DNA of 64,000 nt from Setophaga petechia. Lineage: Eukaryota; Chordata; Aves; Passeriformes; Parulidae. The stretch is taken from contig JANCRA010000116.1 of NCBI GenBank assembly GCA_024362935.1, positions 1,362,501 to 1,426,500 on the forward strand. The letters are read 5' to 3'. Below, in pieces: positions 11,610 through 22,235 of the stretch. Under the pieces are notes generated by a model. It saw only the letters and a program-made list of their open reading frames with translations, made no database searches and was not told the DNA's origin. Each line of letters starts with the position of its first letter. Position 1 is the first letter of the stretch. The position numbers and the translations under genes are program-made.

Positions 11610-13741
11610 CTGAAAAATGAGTGACAAAACATGGTTCATTCCTGTCCATTAATAACTCATCAACAACACAGTGAAATACACTGGGATTCCCCTGACTCCA
11701 ATCTAGACACTGTCTCTATCACCTCATATCCAAAAATATTCCCCTTAAAATGTCTGTTGTCAAGAAGCATTGCCGGGTATGTTTAATTGGAGCAGGAATA
11801 GCTCTTCCACAGTCATTTTTTACATTTTGCAGACAAGATAAGTAAATGAGAAATAAAAAGTAGACAAATAATAGATTGCATTTCAATGACATGAAAATGC
11901 CAGCACTGTGACTTGATTTGGAATGGGACTCAAGGGCACTTTTACTTTTTATATATACGTAAATATATATATAAAGCCAGACAGCACTGAAGCCAAGTCT
12001 GACTGTGAAGAACACTGCAGTTAAAAACTAATATGTGATTCATGATCCTGTATCTCACTCACTAAAATAACATTGGTCTGAAGCACTTTAGACATATTAT
12101 AATGGCACCTGAAGTAAAAATACCACATTACACACCAAATCTCTGTAGTAAGTGCTGAATGAAACCCTATATGAGCTTCCCAACTGCAGGCCAGGGCAGG
12201 CACACCAAAGGCAAAGGAAGTGAACAGTCTGCAAGATCACACATGGCAGAAACAAATCACTGCCCCACGGGCCCTGGTTCTTCTGGATTTCTCCAAAAGG
12301 ACTCCAGAGAACCAGGCTCCAGCAGATCCTCTGGATCAGCATGACTGGACGACAAGGACAGCAGGTCCAAAGTGCAGACAGGACCACTGTTCCTGAGAAT
12401 AACCAGCACACTCCTGTTGTGAACTGGCTGTGCCTAACTACAATCCTGACATGGTCTGTGGAGCCAGGAATGTGCTCCTCCAGCGGTTACACTAGAACTC
12501 TCTGGATCCTAAAATCAGAGCCTGGACTATTCCAGGATATGGGGGTCTGATCCTATCAGAGATATGGGAATCCAGAAATTCAGCACCTGTTTCCCATAGC
12601 ATCTGATGCTGGGGACATGGGTGTCAGGTTAAGCAGGTGTTTGGTCTGAATTGTTACAGCCATTATTATATTTGCAGAATTAAAAAATAATTTCAGAAGT
12701 GTTTGTTTTGTCAGAGGGAGAGAGAAAAACTAACCTAAATTGTTCCAGTTGCCCTGATTTACCTCTCAATTACAGCTTTATATCTTTGGGACCTAACGCT
12801 GTAGATATAGGTGGAGGCACGTGGCTGCCTGCTCATTGGGTTATACAAATCTGTTAGGGTCAACTTCTTGTACATACAAACAGGAGGAGGAGAACACATT
12901 TGCCTGTGTTTTGCTATCTGAACATGAGTCCTTTAAATAACACCCAAACCAGCTGTTCCACTGGCAGGGCATGGCAGGAGGGCTGCTCTCCCTCCCTCTC
13001 TCCCTTTCCCCTCCCTCACACAGGTTGTACCCCTGGCAGGAGGGCTGCCCTCTCTCCCTTTCCCCTCACTCACACAGGTTGTACTCCTGGCAGGAGGGCT
13101 GCTCTCCCTCACTCACACAGGTTGTACTCCTGGCAGGAGGGCTGCCCTCTCTCCCTTTCCCCTCACTCACACAGGTTGTACTCCTGGCAGGAGGGCTGCC
13201 CTCTCTCCCTTTCCCCTCACTCACACAGGTTGTACCCCTGGCAGGAGGGCTGCCCTCCCTCTCCCCTCACTCACACAGGTTGTACCCCTGGCAGGAGGGC
13301 TGCCCTCCCTCCCTCTCCCCTCACTCACACAGGTTGTACCCCTGGCAGGAGGGCTGCCCTCTCTCCCTCTCCCCTGACTCACACAGGTTGTACCCCTGGC
13401 AGGAGGGCTGCCCTCTCTCCCTCTCCCCTCACTCACACAGGTTGTACCCCTGGCAGGAGGGCTGCCCTCTCTCCCTCTCCCCTCACTCACACAGGTTGTA
13501 CCCCTGGCAGGAGGGCTGCCCTCCCTCCCTCACACAGGTTGTACCCCTGGCAGGAGGGCTGCCCTCTCTCCCTCTCCCCTCACTCACACAGGTTGTACCC
13601 CTGGCAGGAGGGCTGCCCTCCCTCCCTCACACAGGTTGTACCCCTGGCAGGAGGGCTGCCCTCTCTCCCTCTCCCTCCCTCACACAGGTTGTACTCCTGG
13701 CAGGAGGGCTGCCCTCCCTCTCTCCCTCTCCCCTCACTCAC
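11610..13741 (-). other. ATRN intron 8
   Basis: Complete 2.1-kb intron. Its donor-proximal 780 bp are a minisatellite built on the donor site. The part 11610-12955 is AT-rich unique sequence with no recognised element. Confidence 0.9.
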
Positions 13742-13757
13742 ACAGGTTGTACTCCTG
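12960..13757 (-). repeat. Minisatellite repeating the exon 8 end and its 5' splice site
   Basis: About 14 units of roughly 40-56 bp precede the true exon end. In the gene's direction each unit carries an exon-like GTACAACCTGT/GTGAG core, a polypurine tract and GGCAG-N5-CTGCC. The final 16 bases of exon 8 (13742-13757) are the source of the exon-like part, because exon and unit diverge right after 'actcctg'. Units vary by a C/T change ('acccctgg' or 'actcctgg') and by the length of the pyrimidine tract on the plus strand. The plus strand contains 'tggcaggagg', close to the classic minisatellite core. Confidence 0.95.
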
Positions 13758-13991
13758 CACGTTGCTGATGTAGCCGTAGAGGGGGCAGTGCCCGAAGAGC
13801 ACCAGCATGACGGTGCTGTTGTCGCGCAGGGTCACCACGTGGGCCGAGTGCCCCACCACGGCGTACTGCTCCTTGTCCTTGGCGCGGGGCGCCAGCGCGG
13901 CCCAGCTCTGCCGCGGGATGTGGAACACCCACAGCTGGCTGCTCACGTTCCCCGTGGCGTCCAGCTTGCCCCCGTACATGTAGATGTTATC
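13742..13991 (-). CDS. ATRN: ATRN exon 8: Kelch blades 2-3
   Basis: The 250-nt exon starts DNIYMYGGKLDATGNVSSQL and ends FGHCPLYGYISNVQEYNL, covering two Kelch elements. It has about two more residues than human ATRN near KAKDKEQYAVVGHSAH. A human-type NES sequon is replaced by Arg-Gln-Ser, and a new NST sequon appears. In 82 of 83 codons the third base is G or C, which is extreme compared with its neighbours. The donor is placed at CTGT/GTGAGTG because only that choice keeps frame with exon 9. Read-through gives a stop within three codons. A minisatellite that repeats the exon's final 16 bases and the donor starts immediately. Confidence 0.94.
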
Positions 13992-15097
13992 CTGAAAGAG
14001 GGCACAGAGGGCACCGAGGGCAGCATTTAGGAAACTGCTCTTTGGGAAGCAGGGACGCTTCTGCTCTGAAATTACCTAATAAAGTCCCCCGGAAAGGGAC
14101 TGGGGCCAAGGCATGGAGGGACAGGACTCGGGGATTGGATCCCACTGCCCGAGGGCAGGGATGGATGGGATACTGGGAGTCAGGAATTGCTCCCCAGGAG
14201 GGTGGGCAGGCCCTGGCACAGGTTGCCCAGAGCAGCTGTGGCTGCCCCTGCATCCCTGGCAGTGCCCAAAGAAGGGCTGGACACTGGGGCTGGAGCACCT
14301 GGGACAGTGGGAGGTCTCTGCCTGCAGCAGGGGACTGGGACTAGATGATCTTTCAGCACCCTTCCAACCCAAATCATTTTGTGATTCCATGATGGATTTC
14401 CATGCTTTGAGGTTCTTCAAGTGCTCTGTTTGTGAATGACAGTGTGGAGTTTTTTGAGTACTTATGATTAAGTTTTGCCCTGGCCTGCACGGTTTGAGCT
14501 CAACAACATTCCAAAACCCAAAGATCAATAAAAGATCAGCTCATTTCCTTTCCACAGACTTTGCTATCCTGCTCTCACATGGTCTGCACTTACAGCAAGG
14601 CACACAAGTGAGAAAGGAGGTAAAAACTGTCAAATCCACTTGCTGTGTCAGATGCTGGAAGATTAGATTCACAAATTTACTTGCAGAGCCAGTAACAAAA
14701 ATCCCTAATCCCCCAGCACTGCTTTGGTGTCTTGGACAACAGAGCTCATAAAAATATTCATGTGATCTACATAAAAGGCAGCTGGGGAACTCCAGCAAAC
14801 TCAGCCTCAGGCATTCTTGTCAGCGCAGACAGCAAGAAGGAAATAATGGACTCACTGGCCTCAAAAAGTCATCTTGAAAATCTCTGGAAAAAGGGCAAAG
14901 AAGGAGCACACAGGCAGAGACACTACAGACTTCCTAGGAGAGGCACCCAAGGATTCCCTGGAGCACAAGGGTACAGCCTGGGCTAAGCCTCTGAACGAGG
15001 AACACTTCTCCCAGAGCAAAGGCTGGTCTGGGATAAGGAGTGGGAAGCAGGAGAGAAGGGAAATCAGCTGGAAGTGAGTCTGGAGCACTGAACTTAC
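13992..15097 (-). other. ATRN intron 7
   Basis: Complete intron containing a CR1 fragment at 14050-14395. The rest holds nothing recognised. Confidence 0.85.
14050..14395 (+). mobile_element. CR1 LINE fragment
   Basis: Plus-oriented CR1 3' region. The 'ggcacaggttgcccagagc' and 'ctgcatccctggcagtgcc' blocks are followed by 'ccttccaacccaaatcattt' and 'tgtgattccatga'. Confidence 0.9.
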
Positions 15098-15188
15098 CTT
15101 GTGCAATGCCAACGAATGACCATATCTCATCTCTACTGAGTTCACAGAGCTGTTCAGTGGAAGCCACTCTTCAGAAATGAGATCATAC
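15098..15188 (-). CDS. ATRN: ATRN exon 7: Kelch blade 1-2 junction
   Basis: The 91-nt exon encodes YDLISEEWLPLNSSVNSVEM followed by RYGHSLALHK. The YDL...W spacing and RYGHSLAL are typical Kelch-blade strand elements. It matches mammalian attractin closely, with the NSS sequon in place of NRS. The acceptor is TATACAG and the donor is AAG/GTAAG, and the exon ends exactly on a codon boundary. Confidence 0.95.
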
Positions 15189-16525
15189 CTGTATAATTAA
15201 AACTGAATTACTTTCCAAGGAATAGGTATTAAAGCTGAGAATATGATTGTCTTTTCTAAGATTTGGGGGAAATTATTTACCAATATATTATGTTAGATAT
15301 AATTATTTACTGAAATAATAAATCCTGCCATGATTTCAGCACGCACAAAGCTCATAAAACTACTTATGGGTTTAAAAAAAAAATAGTTGAGCCTGCTCTG
15401 TTACTCAACATCCACAGATTGATCTCCTTTGCCCTGTTTTCCTTTCCATACAAACCCAAGAGCTGGTGCCTATTGAGCTGTGACAACCCACACCACCTCT
15501 GCCTCAAAAAAGTAGGAAAACTTTACACTAAACTTAGGTAATTTCCAACTACTTGATTAAAAAACCTCTGCCAGTGCTTAAAAAGCACTTTTTAATTATG
15601 TGTTTGCTATTCATGCTTAAAATAACATAAACCCTCTGCCCTGAAAATGGCTTGTGGCTTTTCATTTAAAATCAGGCACTATATTTGCCAAGCTTAGGGC
15701 CTTGTGAGATAAAACCATCTCTGAGAAAGCATTCAACAAAGCCATCAGGTATCCTATTAAAAAACAAGGTGTGACTTTGGAGGAGTAAATTGTGGGTGCA
15801 ACAAGCAACTGTTCTACATTTAAATGTGTGTTTTCAGCCCCTCTTCCCCGATAAGAACTATTACCTCAGGATGTGAGTGGAGAATACACAGCTCTCACTT
15901 AGGTCCATCAAAGTAAGGTACATGAGTATCTCTGGAAAAAAATCCAGCTTTTGCCTAGATCTGCCCTAATACAATACAAAAGCCAGGGTTTTTTAAATGG
16001 ACTATTTCCATGAAGTACATTATTATTACTTTATATTTTAGTTACTGTTACACCTCCTCAAACAATTGCATAAATGCCCTCATCCTAATGCCACTCCCTG
16101 TTTGGTGGATAACCATCCAGAGTAATCAGTAGGTCTTAATTAAGGAGCCAAAAACTCAAGTCACACAAACACAACACAGAGAAGGGCTAAAAAACACTGA
16201 AGCAAAATGACCCTCTTTGAATATGAGGCGAGATATAATTTAGGAGCTGGCCCAGAAATATACAGAGAATAGTTAAATGCTGTCAGACACAGATGAATCA
16301 AAAGCTCACTGAACATCAGGAACCTTATGCTTTTCTTTCCCAAAATTAGCACCCCTTAGCAAGACTTTCCCCCATCTCAAACATGAGCCTGAGTTTTTAT
16401 TATGGCTGTTTTCCCTCGGAGATGAAGCACAGACCAAAGCAAAGCACGTCAGGTGGCATTTCCTAAAAATAACTCTCAAATCTAAGTTCCTATCTTTAGT
16501 TTTTATTATCTGGGTTTATACTCAC
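15189..16525 (-). other. ATRN intron 6
   Basis: Complete 1.3-kb intron, AT-rich, with no recognised repeat or gene. Confidence 0.85.
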
Positions 16526-16694
16526 GCTAAAACCTTCTGAGAGTCAGAATGATTGAAGACATAGCCTCCAACAATCCACATTTTATTATCATGGATGACG
16601 GCTTTGTGAGATGCTCTGGCAAGTTTTGGAAGAGTGTATTCTTCCCGCTCCCAAAACGACTGGTTTGCAGGAACAGGAATTGAACAGCCAGGAC
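16526..16694 (-). CDS. ATRN: ATRN exon 6: linker and first Kelch repeat
   Basis: The 169-nt exon encodes PGCSIPVPANQSFWEREEYT, then a segment ending KMWIVGGYVFNHSD and SQKVLA. The IVGG motif is the double-glycine turn that marks a Kelch blade, here the first blade of the propeller. Sequons NQS and NHS are kept. The acceptor is TCCCAG and the donor is TTAGC/GTGAG. About 38% of codons end in G or C. The reading frame matches the single base carried over from exon 5. Confidence 0.94.
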
Positions 16695-17055
16695 CTGGGA
16701 AAAGAAGGTTTAAAAATGGGTTTTTTCCAAAGCCTGTATTTCAGCTGGAGGTCAAACCCCTGCTAGTGCTGTAGCTTTTGCATTTAATACGGGACTAATT
16801 CCTACATGTCAGTAGGTCTTTGCAAAGCAAACATGTATGCTCAGGCCAGATCACTGCCAAGTTGGACGTGGCTAATCACCTCAGTTGGACATGAGGATGA
16901 GGCATTTCACATGTTCAAACAGGTCAAGTATGGCACCCAGGCTCAAATTTGCTTCAGGGGCATAGGAATGAGACTTGAAAGGATGCCTGTACACCACAGG
17001 TTAGTCCCTCTTTGGATGGTGACAAGGTTGCTTTTAAAAGCAATTGCAAAAAAAC

Positions 17056-17505
17056 ACAGAATCACAGACTGGAATGGACTGGAAAGATCCCCTTCCACCC
17101 CCCTGCCATGGCAGGGACACCTTCCAGAGGGTGTCCCAAGCCCCAGTGTCCAGCCTGGCCTTGGACACTGCCAGGAATCCAGGGGCAGCCAGAACTGCTC
17201 TGGGCACCTGTGCCAGGATGCCATCGTGCTCATTGTAAAAAACTTATTCCTTATATCTAATGTAAACCAGGCCAGTTTCAATTTCAAGTCATTCCCCTTT
17301 GTCCTGGCATTCCAGGCCTTGTCCAACAGGGCCAGCTTCCCTCCCCAGCTCTCATAGAGGCCCTCCGGGCACTGGAAGTGGCTCTGAAGTCTCTCTGGAG
17401 CCTTCTCTCGCCCACACCCCCAGCTCTCCCAAACTGCCTCCAGAGCTGAGAGGCTCCAGCCCTTGGAGCTTCTCTGCGTCCTCCTCTCCAGCACATCCAT
17501 CTGTC
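17056..17505 (-). mobile_element. CR1 LINE fragment
   Basis: Complement of CR1, starting at its tail ('cacagaatcacagactgga'). It runs through 'catggcagggacaccttcc' and the 'ccagtgtccagcctggcct' block into the 'ctctggagccttctctcg' region. Confidence 0.85.
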
Positions 17506-17610
17506 CACATGAAGTGTGATCTTTTAAATTTAAAAAGCAGATACCCTGTTCCTAGTCAAAACGCTAGTACCTGCCATGCAAAACATTCCCACGTCCTCCC
17601 AGTTGAAATG

Positions 17611-17730
17611 CCAGCTCCACACACAGGAAATGCATTCCCAGAGCTCTGAGCCAGCTCCACACACAGGAAATGCATCCCCAGAGCTCTGTGCCAGCTCCAC
17701 ACACAGGAAATGCATCCCCAGTCCCGCGTG
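17611..17730. repeat. Three-copy 40-bp tandem repeat
   Basis: Units begin at 17611, 17651 and 17691 with 'ccagctccacacacaggaaa'. The first two are full length with a few differences, and the third runs into the neighbouring minisatellite. It sits at the far edge of the exon 5 donor array but has a different unit. Confidence 0.95.
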
Positions 17731-19294
17731 CCTGCCGGCAGACTCACACTCACACTCACCCTGCCAGCCAGCAGACTCACACTCACCCTGCCGGCACTCA
17801 CACTCACCCTGCCAGCAGACTCAGACTCACACTCACCCTGCCAGCAGACTCACACTCACCCTGCCAGCAGACTCAGACTCACACTCACCCTGCCAGCAGA
17901 CTCATACTCACACTCACCCTGCCAGCCAGCAGACTCACACTCACCCTGCCTGCAGACTCACACTCACCCCTCCAGCAGACTCACACTCACACTCACCCCT
18001 CCAGCAGACTCACACTCACACTCACCCTGCCAGCAGACTCACACTCACACTCACCCCTCCAGCAGACTCACACTCACCCCTCCAGCAGACTCACACTCAC
18101 CCTGCCCGCAGACTCACACTCACACTCACCCTGCCAGCAGACTCAGACTCACACTCACCCTGCCAGCCAGCAGACTCACACTCACACTCACCCCTCCAGC
18201 AGACTCACACTCACACTCACCCTGCCAGCAGATTCACACTCACACTCACCCCTCCAGCAGACTCACACTCACACTCACCCTGCCAGCAGACTCACACTCA
18301 CACTCACCCCTCCAGCAGACTCACACTCACCCCTCCAGCAGACTCACACTCACACTCACCCTGCCAGTAGACTCACACTCACACTCACCCTGCCCGCAGA
18401 CTCAGGCTCACACTCACCCTGCCAGCAGACTCACACTCACACTCACCCTGCCAGCAGACTCAGGCTCACACTCACCCTGCCCGCAGACTCACACTCACAC
18501 TCACCCTGCCAGCAGACTCACACTCACACTCACCCTGCCCGCAGACTCACACTCACACTCACCCCTCCAGCAGACTCACACTCACCCCTCCAGCAGACTC
18601 ACTCACCCTGCCCGCAGACTCACACTCACACTCACCCTGCCAGCAGACTCACACTCACCCCGCCGGCAGACTCACACTCACACTCACCCTGCCAGCAGAC
18701 TCAGACTCACCCTGCCAGCAGACTCACACTCACCCTGCCAGCAGACTCACATTCACACTCACCCTGCCCGCAGACTCACACTCACACTCACCCTGCCAGC
18801 AGACTCACACTCACACTCACCCCTCCAGCAGACTCACACTCACACTCACCCTGCCAGCAGACTCAGACTCACACTCACCCCTCCAGCAGACCCACACTCA
18901 CCCTGCCGGCACTCACACTCACCCTGCCAGCAGACTCAGACTCACACTCACCCCTCCAGCAGACTCACACTCACACTCACCCTGCCAGCAGACTCAGACT
19001 CACACTCACCCTGCCAGCAGACTCACACTCACCCCTCCAGCAGACTCACACTCACACTCACCCCTCCAGCAGACTCACACTCACACTCACCCCTCCAGCA
19101 GACTCACACTCACACTCACCCCTCCAGCAGACTCACACTCACACTCACCCTGCCAGCAGACTCACACTCACACTCACCCTGCCAGCAGACTCACACTCAC
19201 ACTCACCCCTCCAGCAGACTCACACTCACACTCACCCCTCTAGCAGACTCACACTCACACTCACCCCTCTAGCAGACTCACTCACCCTGCCAGC
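17731..19294 (-). repeat. Minisatellite repeating the exon 5 end and its 5' splice site
   Basis: A 1.5-kb array of roughly 55 units, mostly 23-29 bp, varies by hexamer steps (GTGAGT-like). In the gene's direction a unit reads GCTGGCAGG/GTGAGTGTGAG then TGTGAGTCT. The first nine bases equal the last nine of exon 5 (19286-19294), followed by the donor and first intron bases. Two main variants alternate: one with CTGGCAGG and one with CTGGAGGGG. Nearly every unit therefore offers a strong 5' splice-site consensus. The array starts at the genuine donor. Confidence 0.95.
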
Positions 19295-19491
19295 CGGCCG
19301 AGCACACGCAGGCTCTGGAGCCGCCCAGGCCGCAGCGGCCCCGCTCCGGAGCGCCGCAGTCCCGCGGGCAGTAGGGGATGTCGCAGGCCTCTCCCTTCCA
19401 GCGCTCCGCGCACTCGCACTGCGGGGCCAGGCTGCTGCCGTTCAGCCGGCACTCCCCTTGGCCGGAGCAGTTATTGGGACACATATTGAAA
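19286..19491 (-). CDS. ATRN: ATRN exon 5: EGF-like module
   Basis: The 206-nt exon opens with FNMCPNNCSGQGEC and carries a dense cysteine pattern (C-P-N-N-C-S-G-x-G-E-C, then CECAERWKGEACDIPYC and a second CxxDCG segment), ending at AGWQG. This is the EGF-like region between the CUB and the propeller. The acceptor is TTCCCCAG and the donor is CAGG/GTGAGTG. About 90% of codons end in G or C, far above the neighbouring exons. Several residues differ from mammalian ATRN in the alanine, arginine and glycine direction. The donor abuts a 1.5-kb minisatellite that repeats the exon's last bases plus the splice site. Reading through the donor reaches a stop two codons later. Confidence 0.93.
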
Positions 19492-21395
19492 CTGGGGAAA
19501 AGCACAGAGCGGCCCGTCAGGAAGGAAAAGACTCCCAAGAATTATTAAGAGAGGCAAGAGTGATGCTGAAAAAAGTGAACACAAATCATTACGAACCGAG
19601 AGAGAGTCATCTGCTACCTGGTGTGATACACCGGTAGAGATTTGTACTCTACTCCTAAAAACTGCTTCATTTCACAGGTCAAACTCCCAGATCCTCTGAG
19701 AAAATGATCAATATGATTTTTAGCCATTTGTAAGGCAAACAACTTGCCTTAAAACACCCAACAGTAAGAGAGGACTTTAATCAGAGGGTAAGGCTGTTGT
19801 GCTGTCTGTGCAATTTGTACTCAAACTGCTCACAATTAGGTGCTGTTCTGGATCTGCTTACCGAGAGAACACCTGGATATGGAACCCAAGCCAAAGACAC
19901 GCCTGGTTTGAATAATTTCTGATTTTATAATATCTGCAACATAGCTGAGGCAAAACCAGACGCAACCTTGGTAAAGGTCCAAATTTTGAGATCATAATAA
20001 TTTCCAGACTCCAGTTTTTGCTGGGGTATCAACCAGAATCATTCACAGATGGGAATTAGTACCCATATTCTCACTGTCACTGGCTCCAAGACAATTTCAC
20101 AAGTGCTGAGAGAACTACTACCTACACTCAGTGGTAACTATGAAGACTGTTATGTACCATTCAATCTACTTACTGCAAAAATGTTACGAGCAAACCTAAG
20201 AACCAGAACACAAAACAGCACTTGAAAATTGTCTGAAATGACGAAGAAAGTGACAAATTAAAAGAATATTGTTCTTGAAGACAGTATTTTATTGCAATTT
20301 TATTGCAAATCCAACAGCTGGCAGTAGATGGAGTCCTGGTTTATGCAATCAGTCAGATTTGGAAAACACTGCCTCTTCAGTTCCTCTGATCCCAGTAACT
20401 TTGCATACACTCCTCATCTTCTCCTGGAGCTTTCAAGGGGTGCTGGATGCCCCCTATTTTAAAAAAAAATCACTATTATGTGGGTTATTAAGCACATATT
20501 TGTGTTCTTACTAAGGATGAAAGCACTAACACTTGATATTCAACAACTAAGCTTCTCATTTTAAGAGAAAGTCAATTTTTGCAAGAAGTCGTTTATGACT
20601 GAAGCTTTTGCAGATGTTTTTTCTGAAAGAGGTAAGACTTTCTGCAGGTTATTCCCAAATTAAATCTCCCAGTGTGGCACCAACATAACTTGCATCTGTA
20701 GGAGAAAAAAAAAAAAATCCAAAGCCCATGATCCCTACAAAAGCAAAAGCTTCCATCTCTCTATGTCCACACATTTACCTAAAGACAAAACCTTTCTAAA
20801 AGCAGTTGATGAATAAGGGAGCATACCAGAATTACTTTTAAAAAGCTCATCAATGAGGACTAAATACATGTCAGAGAACAGAAAGCACCCATCTGTTTAG
20901 AATATGAATGGATATAAAACCAGTCCAGAATAAAAAGAAGCCAGATGAAGGGATTCAATCCAGGGACTGAATAAGAAAGCAAATCCTGAGGATGAGGACC
21001 CTCAAGAGCACAATACAGCCCAGTGTCTCAAGTGAAATGTGTGGAAAAGTGTGTTTGTGCTAGAGTATCTCTGCAGAGCACTCAGGAGCACAGACCTGCA
21101 CAAAACGTATCAATTCCTGTTGATTAGGTAGAATCAAATTGATCTAATAACGTAAAATAAATAGTGAGATGCCTTTTGGAGCAAACATTCATCCACACAA
21201 CTGACAAGTTGTAACATTGAGCACATGCCACTTATTGGCTATTGCAAGGGTATAATAAAGATAAAAATCTAATTTCAGGTGTCTGCTCATAATTACACAC
21301 TTCAATGGCAACTGCTTATTTCTAGACAAAAGTAAGAAAAGGGGAAAACTCCTTTTGCTCAACCTGCAGCATCACTGTGGAGTGGTGCCACTTAC
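19492..21395 (-). other. ATRN intron 4
   Basis: Complete 1.9-kb intron of AT-rich sequence without recognised repeats. Confidence 0.85.
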
Positions 21396-21524
21396 TTATA
21401 GGTGATGTTAAACCCTGTGAGATTATAGGCAGCATCACTGAAGAAATGAAGAAGAGCATATCCAGAAGTAGCTACAACTTCAGGTACTGTTTCATTGCTG
21501 TCTTTCTCAGGAACAATAAGACCA
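21396..21524 (-). CDS. ATRN: ATRN exon 4: end of CUB domain
   Basis: The 129-nt exon encodes SGLIVPEKDSNETVPEVVAT and then SGYALLHFFSDAAYNLTGFNITY, the C-terminal strands of the CUB domain. Three N-glycosylation sequons are visible (NET, NLT, NIT), as in mammalian attractin. The acceptor is TTTTCCAG and the donor is TATAA/GTAAG. Only 11 of 43 codons end in G or C, in sharp contrast to the next exon. It is preceded by an 8.8-kb intron. Confidence 0.95.
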
Positions 21525-22235
21525 CTGGAAAAGTAAAAGAACAATATTAGAAGTGAAAGAAAAGGCAGCAAAGCAACAAGAGAAAATACACCAGTACTAT
21601 CAATAAAATAATTAAATTTCAATAAAATAATTGAAACTCTATGTATTTCCATTATTTGAAGTATAATGAATTTGTGGAATCATAAATAAATGTATGCTGA
21701 AGTATTTAACCTGAGAAAGCCTGAAGCTATCTAGAATGTTAGATATCCCTATCAAAAACCTTTCCCTCCCTTCTCACCCAGCAAAGAATTAAGCAGGTCC
21801 CATTCATAAAACAAGGTGGCACCTTTGGAAATGGAAATTAATGTGTCCCAAAATAAAAATCTGTATTACAAAGTCAAACTAAAGGTCTGCTGAGCCCAGA
21901 TCTCCTCCTGACTGTGGGCCACAAAAATGATTGGGAAAGGCTGAGACAAACCAAGCAAGTACAGAGCATTGTGGCAATGTGTAATGCACCTTCCAGACAC
22001 CCAGCTCAGATGCTCAGACCTGGAGAATGCACCCCAGCCAGCACAGTAAAATAAACCACTCTGCCATGCTTCTATCCATTCATTTCTTAATCATTCATAT
22101 CCTTTTCACCTGAAAAATCTGCAGCAGTGAGGTTAACAATTTAATGCCACAACAGCAGTAAAAGGATTATTCTATTCATTTTTGACTTGCTGCCTTTTGG
22201 GTTCCTCTTCTATGAGAAATACCAACAGTCAGCCA

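Larger units (their letters stand above)
16695..19285 (-). other. ATRN intron 5
   Basis: Complete 2.6-kb intron. About 60% of it is the donor-derived minisatellite. Farther in are a three-copy 40-bp repeat (17611-17730) and a CR1 fragment (17056-17505). Confidence 0.9.

Noticed and set aside
12960..13741. CRISPR-like array of direct repeats
   Set aside because: The units are contiguous with no unique spacers, lie within a bird intron, and derive from the exon end.
12900..14030. Plus-strand open frame of 376 codons, partly repetitive
   Set aside because: It is an antisense reading of the exon 8 minisatellite and exon 8 itself.
17670..19637. Long plus-strand open frame (655 codons) of Thr-His-Thr-His-Pro repeats
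   Set aside because: It is the reverse side of the exon 5 donor minisatellite. The repeat simply lacks stops in two frames, and there is no family resemblance or start context.
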